DNA of 64,000 bases. Origin: Desulfovibrio sp. Fe33 (GTDB lineage: Bacteria > Desulfobacterota > Desulfovibrionia > Desulfovibrionales > Desulfovibrionaceae). Below are positions 53,697-62,735 of this stretch, one piece after another. The position numbers were made by a program, and so were the translations under genes. The notes under the pieces are model-generated. The model searched no databases. It was given only the letters and a program-made list of their open reading frames with translations, and was not told where the DNA came from. The stretch spans positions 372,001-436,000 of the forward strand of contig NZ_JAQKGU010000001.1 of the NCBI RefSeq assembly GCF_028532725.1, written 5' to 3'. Numbering within the stretch: position 1 is the first letter of the stretch; each line of letters starts with the position of its first letter.

Positions 53697-55913
53697 CTAG
53701 GCCCGGTCCAGGCCCGCTTTGACCAGGCGGAGCAGATCATAGGGGAATGCGCCTTCCAGGGCCTCGAATACCGGATTGAGGGCCGAAACGCCCTTGGACC
53801 GGAATTGGCGCAGGGTCGATTCCACCTTTTCCAGGTCGGCGTCGGGCAGGCCGGCCGCGCGGCGGTAGTCGATTTTTCCCATGTTCACGGCCAGGATGAG
53901 ATGCCGCCAGATGGAGGACGGCTTGAGGCCTCGCTTGTCGGCCACGGTTTCGATGTCGCCGAATTCGAGGAAAAGGTCGAGGGTGGCCTGGGCCGTGGCG
54001 GTGAAATCGGGTTTCTCCGTCGCTTCCCGTCTGCGCGCGTCAAGCAACTCCTGGGGAATTTCGGGGATGTTCGCGGGTCTGCCGTGCTCCTCCTCGTGGG
54101 CCTTGAGGCATTCCAGGAAAGCTTGGCCGAAACGGTCCAGCTTGCTTGCGCCCACGCCGGACATGCAGCCGAATTCCTCCAGGTCGCGGGGCCGGTAGCG
54201 CACGAATTCGAGCAGGGTCTTGTCCGCGAAGATGGCGTAGGGGGGCACGGACTGGGCTTCGGCCAGGGAGAGGCGCAGTTCGCGCAGCCTGTCGAACAGG
54301 GTCTCGGCTTCCCAACTGGTCAGGATGTCCTTGGCCAGGGTCGATCCCCGGCTTTTCTTTTTCAGGGCCCGCGCGGGCAGGACCGGGTCCTTGCGTAGGC
54401 GCACCTGCCGTTCGCCCTTGAGCACGGGCCAGGACCGTTCGTTCAGGGCAAGGGCGTTGAACCTGTCGAGGTCCACGGAGACAAGCCCGGCGGCCAACAG
54501 TTGGCGGTAGACGGTTTTCCATTCGTCCCTGCTCAGGTCCTTGCCTATGCCGTAGGTGGACACCTTGTCGTGGTCGAAGCGGATGACCTGGTCGGTCCGC
54601 GCCCCGGTCAGGACCTGGGCCAGGTGCTCGACGCCGAACCGCTGCCCGGTGCGGAAAATATTGGACAGGGCCTTCTGGGCGGTCACGGTGCCGTCGTATG
54701 TTTCCACCGGGGTCAGGCAGTTGTCGCAGTTGCCGCACGGCTCGATGTGCTCGCCGAAATAGGCCAGCAACGCCTGGCGGCGGCAGGAGGCCGTTTCCAG
54801 ATAGGCGAAGAGCGAGCCGAGCTTGGCGTGCTCCAGCCGTTTGCGCGCTTCTCCCGCCTCTCCCGCGTCGATCATGGAGCGCAGGACCGCGATGTCCTGC
54901 ATCCCGTAGCACATCCAGGCCGAAGCGGGCAGGCCGTCGCGTCCGGCGCGTCCCGTCTCCTGGTGGTAGGCTTCAAGGGATTTGGGCGGCTCCAGGTGGC
55001 AGACGAAGCGGACGTTGGGCTTGTCCACGCCCATGCCGAAGGCCACGGTGGCAACCATTATGACCCCTTCCTCGCGCATGAACCGTTCCTGGTTCGTGTA
55101 CCGCTCCGCAGCGGACAGCCCGGCGTGGTAGGGCAGCGCGTTGAATCCGTTGTCGCACAGGAATTCGGCGGTCTGCTCCACCTTCTTTCTGGAAAGGCGG
55201 TAGACGATGCCCGCGTCGCCCGGATGGTTTTCATCGAGGAACCGCTTCAACATGCGTGTGGGGTTCTTCTTGGGGACCACGGTGTAGGTGATGTTGGGCC
55301 GGTCGAATCCGGTGGCGAAGACCCGCGCGTTTTCCAGGCGCAGGTTCTGCACGATGTCCGCCTGGGTGGGCTCGTCGGCGGTGGCGGTCAGAGCCAGCCG
55401 CGGCACGTCCGGGAAGCGTTCCCCGATGACGGACAGACGGGTGTATTCCGGCCGGAAGTCGTGTCCCCACTGCGAGACGCAGTGGGCCTCGTCGATGGCG
55501 AAGAGGGAGGGCTTGCAGCGGGCTATGAGGTCCAGGAAGCCGGGCCTGCACAGCCGCTCCGGGGCCACGTAGAGCAGGTCGAGCTGCCCGTTCAGGGCCA
55601 TCTGCTCGATGTCGTAGGCGGTCCCGGGGTCCATGGCGGAGTTGAGGCAGGCGGCGCGGACGCCCATCTGGGTCAGCCCCTGGACCTGGTCCTGCATGAG
55701 CGCGATGAGCGGGGAGACGCAGACGCCCACGCCGGGCCGCAGAATGGCCGGGATCTGGTAGCATAGGGATTTGCCGCCGCCCGTGGGCATGAGCACCAGC
55801 GAGTCGCCGCCGTTCATGACGTGGTCGATGACGGCTTCCTGCAATCCGATGAAGGCGGGAAAGCCGAATACCGAGGAAAGGACGTCGCGCGGAGTGGGAG
55901 CGGAACCGGACAT
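53697..55913 (-). CDS. recQ: ATP-dependent DNA helicase RecQ
   Basis: 738 aa from ATG 55913 (ribosome binding site weak). Helicase motifs are [16 protein letters not shown] (Walker A), [15 protein letters not shown] (DEAH) and [11 protein letters not shown]. The zinc module is [23 protein letters not shown], followed by the RQC winged helix, an HRDC domain (near residues 530-605) and a C-terminal helix-turn-helix segment ([22 protein letters not shown]). RecQ unwinds DNA 3'-5' in recombinational repair. The longer-than-average C-terminus is due to the added HTH module. Confidence 0.96.
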   Translation of the reverse strand: MSGSAPTPRDVLSSVFGFPAFIGLQEAVIDHVMNGGDSLVLMPTGGGKSLCYQIPAILRPGVGVCVSPLIALMQDQVQGLTQMGVRAACLNSAMDPGTAYDIEQMALNGQLDLLYVAPERLCRPGFLDLIARCKPSLFAIDEAHCVSQWGHDFRPEYTRLSVIGERFPDVPRLALTATADEPTQADIVQNLRLENARVFATGFDRPNITYTVVPKKNPTRMLKRFLDENHPGDAGIVYRLSRKKVEQTAEFLCDNGFNALPYHAGLSAAERYTNQERFMREEGVIMVATVAFGMGVDKPNVRFVCHLEPPKSLEAYHQETGRAGRDGLPASAWMCYGMQDIAVLRSMIDAGEAGEARKRLEHAKLGSLFAYLETASCRRQALLAYFGEHIEPCGNCDNCLTPVETYDGTVTAQKALSNIFRTGQRFGVEHLAQVLTGARTDQVIRFDHDKVSTYGIGKDLSRDEWKTVYRQLLAAGLVSVDLDRFNALALNERSWPVLKGERQVRLRKDPVLPARALKKKSRGSTLAKDILTSWEAETLFDRLRELRLSLAEAQSVPPYAIFADKTLLEFVRYRPRDLEEFGCMSGVGASKLDRFGQAFLECLKAHEEEHGRPANIPEIPQELLDARRREATEKPDFTATAQATLDLFLEFGDIETVADKRGLKPSSIWRHLILAVNMGKIDYRRAAGLPDADLEKVESTLRQFRSKGVSALNPVFEALEGAFPYDLLRLVKAGLDRA

Positions 55914-56025
55914 GGGGAGCCAGCCTAGGGCAAAGGGGCGGGGATGGCAATGACCTCGGCGGTGGTTTGACTTGTCTGCCGTTTTATTGGACAAGTTTAA
56001 TCCTCGATGAACCATAGGGGGAAAA

Positions 56026-57849
56026 TTGAATAGGGAAGCGTTGCAGCGAAAGGTGTCGGCCCTTCGGCGGGAGCTGGCCGATGCCGAGGAATGTCTGTCG
56101 TCCATGGGCGGCGGGATCGCCTCGACGGATGGAGTTGAGTTGTTGGATTTGTTCGAGGTGGAGGAACTTCAGGCGATACAGGATGCCTTTTCCTCGGTTA
56201 CGGGAGTCGCGTCGATCATCTCCACGCCCGAAGGCGATCCCATTACCGCCCCGAGCAATTACTGCCGTTTGTGCGGCGAAATTATCCGCAAGACCGAGAA
56301 GGGCCTTGCGGATTGCCAGCGGTTTGACGCCGGACTCGGCCGTTTCAATCCCGGGGGGGCGACTCTTCAGCCCTGCGAGAGTTCCGGCCTGTGGGGCGGA
56401 GGCGCGTCCATTTCCGTTAACGGCCGCCATATCGCCAACTGGCTCATAGGCCAGGTGCGCAACGAACATGCGGACAAGGCCAAGGCGCTGGCGTACGCCC
56501 GGGAGATCGGGGTCGCCGAAGCGGAGTTTTTCCGCGCCTTCGAGGAGGTCGCGGTCATGTCCCAGGAGCGGTTCGAGGAGGTGGGCAGGGCGCTTTTCCT
56601 CCTGGCCAACCAGATGTCCTGGATCGCCTACCAGAATTTCCAGCTCAACGACAACATCCGCGAAATACGGTCGGCCCATGAAGAGGTCATGACCCTGCGC
56701 AACTACCTGGCCAACATCATCGACTCCCTCCCTTCCATACTGGTGGGAGTGGATTCCGAAGGATGCATCACGCATTGGAACATGCACGCGGCGGAGGCCA
56801 CCGGATTCGGTCAGAGCGAGGTCGCGGGGCGGAGGCTGTCCGAGGTCCTGCCCGACCTTGGCGAGGAGTTGCGCAAGGCCGCGGCGGCCATTGCCCAGGG
56901 TGCTCCGGCGGTCCACGAACGGGTGCCCGAGGATGTTGATGGGGAGCGCCGTTTCCGCGACGTGTCGGTGTTTCCCCTGGTGGCCAACGGAGTCCGTGGC
57001 GCGGTGGTCCGGGTGGATGACGTCACTGAGAAAGTGCGTATCGAGGAAATGATGGTCCAGTCCGAGAAGATGGTTTCCGTGGGCGGGCTTGCGGCGGGTA
57101 TGGCTCATGAGATCAACAACCCGCTCGCGGCCGTTCTGGGCGGAGCCCGGCTCGTCCGCAAGCGGCTGCTCGAAGACGGCGGCCGCAATGGGCGCACCGC
57201 CGAGGCGTGCGGCACGGATATGGACGCCATAGGGCGGTACGTGCGTGCCAGGGGCGTGGACGCCATGCTCGACGCGATCATTGAATCCGGCGAGCGGGCG
57301 GGCAAAGTGGTGACCAACATGCTCGGCTTTTCGCGCAGGACCGACGGCGAGGCTGGCGAAGTGGACGTGGCCGTCGTCCTGGACAAGGCTGTGGAGCTTG
57401 TCCGGAACGGGCAGGATCTGGAGCATACCTATAATTTCAAGGACATCGAATTCGACAGGGAATACGTCGGGGGACCGTTTCCCGTCCACTGCGAAAAGAG
57501 CAAGCTGGAGCAGGTCTTTTTCAATATCCTCAACAACGGGGCGCAGGCCATGACGTCCGCCCGGAGCGAGACCGGCAGGCCGCCGCGGTTCATCCTGCGA
57601 TGCGGGTACACAGGCAAGGCCATCCGCATAGAGATCGAGGACAACGGGCCGGGTATGCCCGAGGAGGTCCTCCGCCGGGTTTTCGAGCCGTTTTTCACTA
57701 CCAAGAAGGCGGGCATGGGAACCGGGCTCGGCATGTCCGTGTGTTATTTTCTCGTCACCGAGCACCTGGGAGGGAACATGCGGGCGGAGTCCTCCCCCGG
57801 CCGTGGCGCGACCTTCTTTATCGAAATCCCGGCATCCGGGGCGGAATAG
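56026..57849 (+). CDS. PocR-domain sensor histidine kinase
   Basis: 607 aa from TTG 56026, with GGGGG just upstream. Residues about 38-200 form a PocR-type ligand-binding domain: [29 protein letters not shown], then [19 protein letters not shown] with Cys pairs that suggest metal or redox sensing. A PAS domain starts near 230 ([21 protein letters not shown]). The kinase core has [17 protein letters not shown] (His near 361) and an ATPase domain with [10 protein letters not shown] and [10 protein letters not shown]. There is no membrane helix, so it is cytoplasmic. No partner regulator is adjacent. Confidence 0.92.
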   Translation: MNREALQRKVSALRRELADAEECLSSMGGGIASTDGVELLDLFEVEELQAIQDAFSSVTGVASIISTPEGDPITAPSNYCRLCGEIIRKTEKGLADCQRFDAGLGRFNPGGATLQPCESSGLWGGGASISVNGRHIANWLIGQVRNEHADKAKALAYAREIGVAEAEFFRAFEEVAVMSQERFEEVGRALFLLANQMSWIAYQNFQLNDNIREIRSAHEEVMTLRNYLANIIDSLPSILVGVDSEGCITHWNMHAAEATGFGQSEVAGRRLSEVLPDLGEELRKAAAAIAQGAPAVHERVPEDVDGERRFRDVSVFPLVANGVRGAVVRVDDVTEKVRIEEMMVQSEKMVSVGGLAAGMAHEINNPLAAVLGGARLVRKRLLEDGGRNGRTAEACGTDMDAIGRYVRARGVDAMLDAIIESGERAGKVVTNMLGFSRRTDGEAGEVDVAVVLDKAVELVRNGQDLEHTYNFKDIEFDREYVGGPFPVHCEKSKLEQVFFNILNNGAQAMTSARSETGRPPRFILRCGYTGKAIRIEIEDNGPGMPEEVLRRVFEPFFTTKKAGMGTGLGMSVCYFLVTEHLGGNMRAESSPGRGATFFIEIPASGAE

Positions 57850-57990
57850 GCAGGGGAGCGGGCCGTCTCCGCCCTTGCCAGGGAAGGCGGCCGCGTATAT
57901 TGTGCATACTCGGCGGTCCCACGCCGGTCCGCCGGTTGCCGCCCCGCCGTTTCGTCCGCCACCATTCAACCTTCGGGATAATCCACATAT

Positions 57991-59394
57991 ATGTTTCAAT
58001 TCGTCCGCGACGACAGGACCGCCGGTCTTTACACCATTACCGTTTCCCAGTTCGCCCTGGTCTTCATGCTTTCGGCCGTGGCCGTGGCCGTGCCCGCCCT
58101 GGGGCGGGAGTTCGGCGCCAGCGCGTCCCATCTCGGCCTGGTGGAGTCCAGCTACATTTCGGCCGTGGCCATGCTTCTCTTTCCCGTGACCCGGCTGTCC
58201 GACAAGATCGGGCGCGGGGCCACCTTCGCCTTCGGCATGGGGCTGTTCACTGCCGTGAGCATGATCCTGCCCCTGAGCAACACCATTTCCCAATTCATCG
58301 TCCTGCGCGTGTTCCAGGGCTGCGGCGGGGCCATGATGGTCTCCACCGGGCTGGCCCTCATCGCGGACATGTACCCCGGTCCCGGGCGGGCCAAAGCCAT
58401 GGGCATCGCATCGGCCGGGGTCTACCTGGGACTTTCCATGGGACCGTGGCTCGGCGGGCTCATCGTCACCCATCTCGGCTGGCGCTGGATTTTCTACGGC
58501 GGGGCCATCCCCTGCGCCATCGGCCTGTTCCTCTCGATCAGGACCCTGCCGGTAAAACCGGTCATCAGGCACGGGGTGCGTTTCGACTTCGGCGGGGCCG
58601 TCTTCATCGCCCTGGGCATGATCCTGCTTTCCCAGGGCGGTTCGCATCTGGACGGATCGAACGGCGCGCTCATGCTCGTCGCCGGAATATTCTTCCTGGT
58701 CTGCTTCGTATTCTGGGAGGGGAGGGCCAAGGCCCCTCTGCTCAGCCTGGCCCTGTTCAGCGGCAATCCGGCGTTTTCCCTGGGGTCGGCCGCCCAGTTC
58801 ATCAGCTACGCGGCCATTTACGGCATCACTTTCCTGCTGTCCCTGTATCTTCAGGTGGCCCAGGGCATGACCGCCAGCGACGCCGGGCTTCTCCTCATGG
58901 TGCAGCCGGTCATGCAGGTCATCCTTTCGCTCGTGAGCGGCAAGTGGTGCGAGCGGTGGTCGCCCCATCTCGTGGCCACGGTGGGCATGAGCATCGCCAC
59001 GGCGGGGCTGGGCGCGGCCGTCTTTCTGGCCGTGTTCCCGTCGCTGTGGTTCGCGGCCCTGATCCTGGCCCTGTGCGGCGCGGGGAGCGCCATGTTCGCC
59101 ACGGCCAACATGGCGGTCATCATGGGCGCGGTGACTCGTGAGAACTACGGCGTGGCCTCGGCTGTGGTGGCGGCCATGCGGACAACGGGCATGACCGTCA
59201 GCCTGGTCTTCATCAGCGGCGTGTTCGCCGTGGTCATCGGCCCGGCGGCCCTGACCGCCGAGAACGCCGATCTGTTCATCAGGGCCATGTACACGGCCTT
59301 CATAGCCTTGACCGTGTTCAGCGCGCTGGGCGTGCTCATGTCGGCCAAGGGCCGGTTGCGGGCCCGTGCGGACGGCCCGAACGCCGGGAATTAG
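57991..59394 (+). CDS. MFS transporter of the DHA2 (14-helix) type
   Basis: 467 aa. About fourteen hydrophobic helices are present, with drug-efflux style motifs RLSDKIGRGATFAFGM (loop 2-3), VLRVFQGCGGAMM and GVYLGLSMGPWLGGLIVTHLGWRWIF (motif C). This subgroup exports drugs or other small molecules by proton antiport. It follows the PocR kinase by 141 bp on the same strand and ends in a strong terminator. Substrate unknown. Confidence 0.92.
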   Translation: MFQFVRDDRTAGLYTITVSQFALVFMLSAVAVAVPALGREFGASASHLGLVESSYISAVAMLLFPVTRLSDKIGRGATFAFGMGLFTAVSMILPLSNTISQFIVLRVFQGCGGAMMVSTGLALIADMYPGPGRAKAMGIASAGVYLGLSMGPWLGGLIVTHLGWRWIFYGGAIPCAIGLFLSIRTLPVKPVIRHGVRFDFGGAVFIALGMILLSQGGSHLDGSNGALMLVAGIFFLVCFVFWEGRAKAPLLSLALFSGNPAFSLGSAAQFISYAAIYGITFLLSLYLQVAQGMTASDAGLLLMVQPVMQVILSLVSGKWCERWSPHLVATVGMSIATAGLGAAVFLAVFPSLWFAALILALCGAGSAMFATANMAVIMGAVTRENYGVASAVVAAMRTTGMTVSLVFISGVFAVVIGPAALTAENADLFIRAMYTAFIALTVFSALGVLMSAKGRLRARADGPNAGN

Positions 59395-59408
59395 GAAGCG
59401 TTTCAAGA

Positions 59409-59442
59409 AAAAAGGCCGCCCCCTTTCAGGGCGGCCTTGTTG
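59409..59442. terminator. Bidirectional terminator after the MFS gene
   Basis: GGCCGCCC (59414-59421), a 7-nt loop and GGGCGGCC (59429-59436) form a perfect 8-bp stem with an A-run before and TTGTTGTTT after. It serves the convergent MFS gene and the 138-aa gene. Confidence 0.9.
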
Positions 59443-59445
59443 TTT

Positions 59446-59862
59446 CTAGACCACGCCGGTCAGCATGTTGCCCGGCGGCGGAAGGATTTGAGCCCTGGCC
59501 CGGGCGTAGGCGGCGAGGGCGGATTTCATCCGGCCGGGCGACGCCGCGCCGCTGCCGGCTCCGGTCGCCTCCCGGTCGCGGAAGGCGGCTCCGTTCACGC
59601 CGATCTCGGCGCGCAGGCTCTCCACCTCGGCTTCGGCCATGAAGGCGCGGGCCTTTTGCTCCCGCTCGCTCACGGAGCGCGACAGGGAAGGGTCGAGGAC
59701 CGTGGTTTCCTCGCGATAGTCCAGGCCGAACCTGCCCAGGCGGAAGCCGAACGACGTTGTCGTCGTTCGGGCCTGGGGGCGAACCGTTTTCCGCTCCACC
59801 CGGCGTTCGGCCAGGGAGTCGGTCTTGCGGTATTGTTCGGCAGCCTGCGAGGGTATCCTCAT
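59446..59862 (-). CDS. Hypothetical protein
   Basis: 138 aa from ATG 59862 with GGAG 6 bp upstream. The sequence is hydrophilic and helical, beginning MRIPSQAAEQYRKTDSLAERR, with a Thr run in QARTTTTSFGFRLGRFGLDY and a charged helical middle; it ends PPGNMLTGVV. No signal peptide, membrane helix or known motif is visible. The C-terminal part resembles flagellar or secretion-associated small proteins only in composition. Function unknown. Confidence 0.65.
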   Translation of the reverse strand: MRIPSQAAEQYRKTDSLAERRVERKTVRPQARTTTTSFGFRLGRFGLDYREETTVLDPSLSRSVSEREQKARAFMAEAEVESLRAEIGVNGAAFRDREATGAGSGAASPGRMKSALAAYARARAQILPPPGNMLTGVV

Positions 59863-60159
59863 GCCTGTCTCCGGTGTCCGGCCTCTTTTTGCGACAAAAA
59901 AAGGCCGAGGCGTTGCATAAGGCAGCCCGGCCGTCCCTGTGACCCATGTCACGCTCTATCCAGAGGGACCCGTGGTTTTCCGCCTCCCGTCCATGGGAGT
60001 TGGCGAATACAAACCGATCAGTCGGCTTTCACCATAGGCTTTTTGCACGATTTTGACAACCCTGGCCGTTTGGAGCTACTAGCTAATACCCTGCCGCTGA
60101 ATTTTTTTCGGTGTCCCGAAGGGATGGGGATATGTCATTCCAACAACGAGAGAGTCCAC

Positions 60160-61008
60160 ATGGGTTACAAGATTCTGAAAAAAGAGGAGCTGATTCCGGG
60201 CCAGACCACCATGATGGTCATTGAGGCCCCCCAGGTCGCCCTCAAGGCCAAGCCCGGCAACTTCGTCATGCTCCGCGTGAGCTCGCACGGCGAGCGCATT
60301 CCCCTGACCATCGCGGATTGCGACAGGGAAAAGGGAACGATAACGATAGTCTATCTCGTCGTCGGCAAGACAACAGCCGAGATGAACACCCTGCGCGAGG
60401 GCGGCGAGTTCATGGACGTGTGCGGCCCGCTGGGGCGGCCTATGCACATCGAAAAATCCGGCACCGTGGTCTGTGTCGGCGGCGGCACCGGCATCGCGGC
60501 CATGCATCATATAGCCAAGGGCCACGTGGAGGCGGGCAACCGGGTCATCGCCATCATCGGGGCGCGCTCCAAGAACCTTCTTCTCTTCTGTTCCGAACTT
60601 TCTTCGTTCTGCCCCGAGGTGCGAATCGCCACGGACGACGGCTCCGAGGGCCACAAGGGATTCGTCACCGAAGTCCTTCAGGACATCCTCGAAACCGAGG
60701 ACGAAGTGGCCGAGGTCGTCGCCATCGGCCCGGTTCCCATGATGGAGGCGGTCTGCCGCGTGACCCTGCCCTTCCGGGTCAAGACCACCGTGTCGCTCAA
60801 CTCCATCATGGTGGACGGTATCGGCATGTGCGGCGCCTGCCGTTGCACCGTGGGCGGCAAGACCCTGTTCGCCTGCGTGGACGGGCCGGAGTTCGACGGC
60901 CACAAGGTGGATTTCGCCGAGCTCAAGACCCGGCTGTGGCAGTTCAAGGAGCAGGAGCAGGAATCCATGGAATTGTTCAGCAAGGAGTGTCAGTGCAATG
61001 GCCGATAA
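60160..61008 (+). CDS. nfnA: NfnA-type ferredoxin:NADP+ oxidoreductase subunit (sulfide dehydrogenase beta-like)
   Basis: 282 aa from ATG 60160. FAD-binding MLRVSSHGERIPLTIADCD near residue 38, NAD-binding VVCVGGGTGIAAMHHIAKGH near 100, and the [2Fe-2S] site GMCGACRCTVGGKTLFAC near 222 match the dihydroorotate dehydrogenase electron-transfer family. With NfnB it forms the cytoplasmic electron-bifurcating transhydrogenase that couples NADH, NADPH and ferredoxin. It overlaps nfnB by 11 bp. A TTGACA at 60050-60055 may belong to its promoter, but no good -10 was seen. Confidence 0.94.
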   Translation: MGYKILKKEELIPGQTTMMVIEAPQVALKAKPGNFVMLRVSSHGERIPLTIADCDREKGTITIVYLVVGKTTAEMNTLREGGEFMDVCGPLGRPMHIEKSGTVVCVGGGTGIAAMHHIAKGHVEAGNRVIAIIGARSKNLLLFCSELSSFCPEVRIATDDGSEGHKGFVTEVLQDILETEDEVAEVVAIGPVPMMEAVCRVTLPFRVKTTVSLNSIMVDGIGMCGACRCTVGGKTLFACVDGPEFDGHKVDFAELKTRLWQFKEQEQESMELFSKECQCNGR

Positions 61009-62413
61009 GAAAGTGAAGAAAGTCCGCGCCCGCACCCCCATGCCCCATCAGGACCCCCAGGTCCGGGCCGGGAATTTCGACGAGGTGGCACTGGGTTACT
61101 CCCGCGAACAGGCCCTGATCGAGGCCGAGCGGTGTCTGCAATGCAAGAAGCCCACCTGCCAGGACGGCTGCCCCGTGAACATCGACATCAAGGGCTTCAT
61201 CGGCTGCCTCGTGGACGACGATCTGCAAGGCGCTTTCGACACCATCCGGCGGACCAATTCCCTGCCCGCGGTCTGCGGCCGGGTCTGCCCCCAGGAGAAC
61301 CAGTGCGAGGGCAGTTGCGTCCTCGGCAAGAAACACGATCCCGTGGCCATCGGACGGCTGGAGCGCTACGTGGCCGACACCTATGCGGCCCAGTCCGCCT
61401 GTGAGGAAGTCACCGACCTTTCCACCTGCGCGCTTGAACGCGAAGACCTCAAGGTGGCCTGCATCGGCTCCGGCCCTTCCTCCCTGACCGTGGCCGGATA
61501 CCTGGCCGGGCGCGGGATCAGGGTGGACGTCTTCGAGGCCCTGCACGAGCCCGGCGGGGTGCTCCTTTACGGCATTCCGGAATTCCGTCTTCCCAAAACC
61601 GTCGTCTCCCGCGAATTGGACGGCCTGCGCAAGCTCGGCGTGACCTTCCGCACCAACTGGGTGGGCGGCAAGACCATCACCGTCCGCGACATGTTCGAAC
61701 AGGGCTACAACGCCGTGTTCATCGGCGTGGGCGCGGGGCTTCCCCGCTTCCTCAACGTCTCGGGCGAAAATCTGGTGGGCGTGTTCTCGGCCAACGAATA
61801 TCTCACCCGCGTCAACCTCGGCCGGGCCTACGATTTCCCCAATTACGACACCCCTGCCTACAAGGCCCGGCGTGTGGCCGTCATAGGCGCGGGCAACGTG
61901 GCCATGGACGCGGCCCGAACCGCCCTGCGCATGGGGGCCAAGGAAGTATCCATCGTCTACCGCAGGAGCGAGGACGAAATGCCCGCCCGCCGTGAGGAAA
62001 TCCGGCACGCCGTCGAAGAGGGCGTCAAAATCCGCTGTCTGTGCGGCCCGCTCTCGTTCCACGGGGACAACCAGGGCCGCCTCAAGGCCATGACCATACA
62101 GAAGATGGCCCTGGGCGATCCCGACGAGTCCGGCCGCTGCGCCCCGGTCTGCCTTGACGGCGAGACCGAGCAGATCACCTGCGACATGGCCGTCATCGCC
62201 GTGGGCACCCGGCCCAACCCCATCCTTCTGGAAGCCACCCCGCAACTCGCGCTGAACAAGTGGGGCTATGTCGAGGCCGATCCGGAAACCGGCGAAACCT
62301 CCATCCCCAACGTCTTCGCCGGAGGCGATATCGTCACCGGCGCGGCCACCGTCATCTCCGCCATGGGAGCCGGACGCCGAGCCGCCAAAGCCATCGCCGA
62401 CCGCCTGCTGTAG
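60998..62413 (+). CDS. nfnB: NfnB-type electron-bifurcating transhydrogenase subunit (GltD-like)
   Basis: 471 aa with AAGGAG about 10 bp upstream. N-terminal Cys motifs ERCLQCKKPTCQDGCPVNIDI and CGRVCPQENQCEGSCVLG bind two [4Fe-4S] clusters. FAD-binding ACIGSGPSSLTVAGYLAGRG near 158 and NADPH-binding VAVIGAGNVAMDAARTALRMGAKEV near 297 follow, then FAGGDIVTGAATVISAMGAGRRAA. It resembles the glutamate synthase small subunit. Pairing with NfnA marks it as transhydrogenase rather than glutamate synthase. Strong terminator downstream. Confidence 0.95.
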   Translation: MADKKVKKVRARTPMPHQDPQVRAGNFDEVALGYSREQALIEAERCLQCKKPTCQDGCPVNIDIKGFIGCLVDDDLQGAFDTIRRTNSLPAVCGRVCPQENQCEGSCVLGKKHDPVAIGRLERYVADTYAAQSACEEVTDLSTCALEREDLKVACIGSGPSSLTVAGYLAGRGIRVDVFEALHEPGGVLLYGIPEFRLPKTVVSRELDGLRKLGVTFRTNWVGGKTITVRDMFEQGYNAVFIGVGAGLPRFLNVSGENLVGVFSANEYLTRVNLGRAYDFPNYDTPAYKARRVAVIGAGNVAMDAARTALRMGAKEVSIVYRRSEDEMPARREEIRHAVEEGVKIRCLCGPLSFHGDNQGRLKAMTIQKMALGDPDESGRCAPVCLDGETEQITCDMAVIAVGTRPNPILLEATPQLALNKWGYVEADPETGETSIPNVFAGGDIVTGAATVISAMGAGRRAAKAIADRLL

Positions 62414-62440
62414 CGGGTCGCGGTGTTAACGCAATGAGAA

Positions 62441-62472
62441 AGCCCCGCACTGATGTGCGGGGCTTTTTTTTT
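62441..62472 (+). terminator. Intrinsic terminator of nfnAB
   Basis: AGCCCCGCAC-TGAT-GTGCGGGGCT is a perfect 10-bp stem followed by at least seven T, beginning 28 bp after the nfnB stop codon. Confidence 0.96.
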
Positions 62473-62725
62473 GCCTCCGGCGGCCGGGGGAAGGGGAGAG
62501 GGAAACCCTTTGAGAAAAGGGTTTCCCTCTCCCCTTCCCCCGGACCCCCATCCCCTCTCCTTTCCTAAACTTTTTGGGCCGCTTCGCGGGGGGCGCTATT
62601 TATAAATCCGAAAAGAAGTCGGCTTAACGTGTTAGCCGTACTCCGCGAAGCGGCGATAAAAAGTTTTGAAAGGGGGTCCAGGGGGGAAACTTTCTCAAAA
62701 GTTTCCCCCCTGGCCGCCGGAGGCA
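62472..62725. repeat. Bilateral repeat element, arm order opposite to the copy at 50517-50813
   Basis: Ends are TGCCTCCGGCGGCC (62472-62485) and its exact complement (62712-62725). The left arm has a 26-bp perfect stem (62486-62511 with 62516-62541) closed by a GAGA loop. The right arm has a 16-bp perfect stem CCAGGGGGGAAACTTT (62678-62693 with 62698-62713) closed by CTCA. Inward of each hairpin lie AAACTTTTT and a GCCGCTTCGCGG-type stem, and a short AT-rich centre separates the arms. It fills the gap between convergent nfnB and the TAXI gene. No ORF is present. Confidence 0.92.
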
Positions 62726-62735
62726 TTGTAATCAA

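Noticed and set aside
55984-59406. A 1140-codon open frame on the minus strand
   Set aside because: It runs antisense to the PocR kinase and the MFS gene, both of which have clear domains and start signals. Its composition (His-, Gly- and Arg-rich) is typical of the shadow of GC-rich coding sequence.
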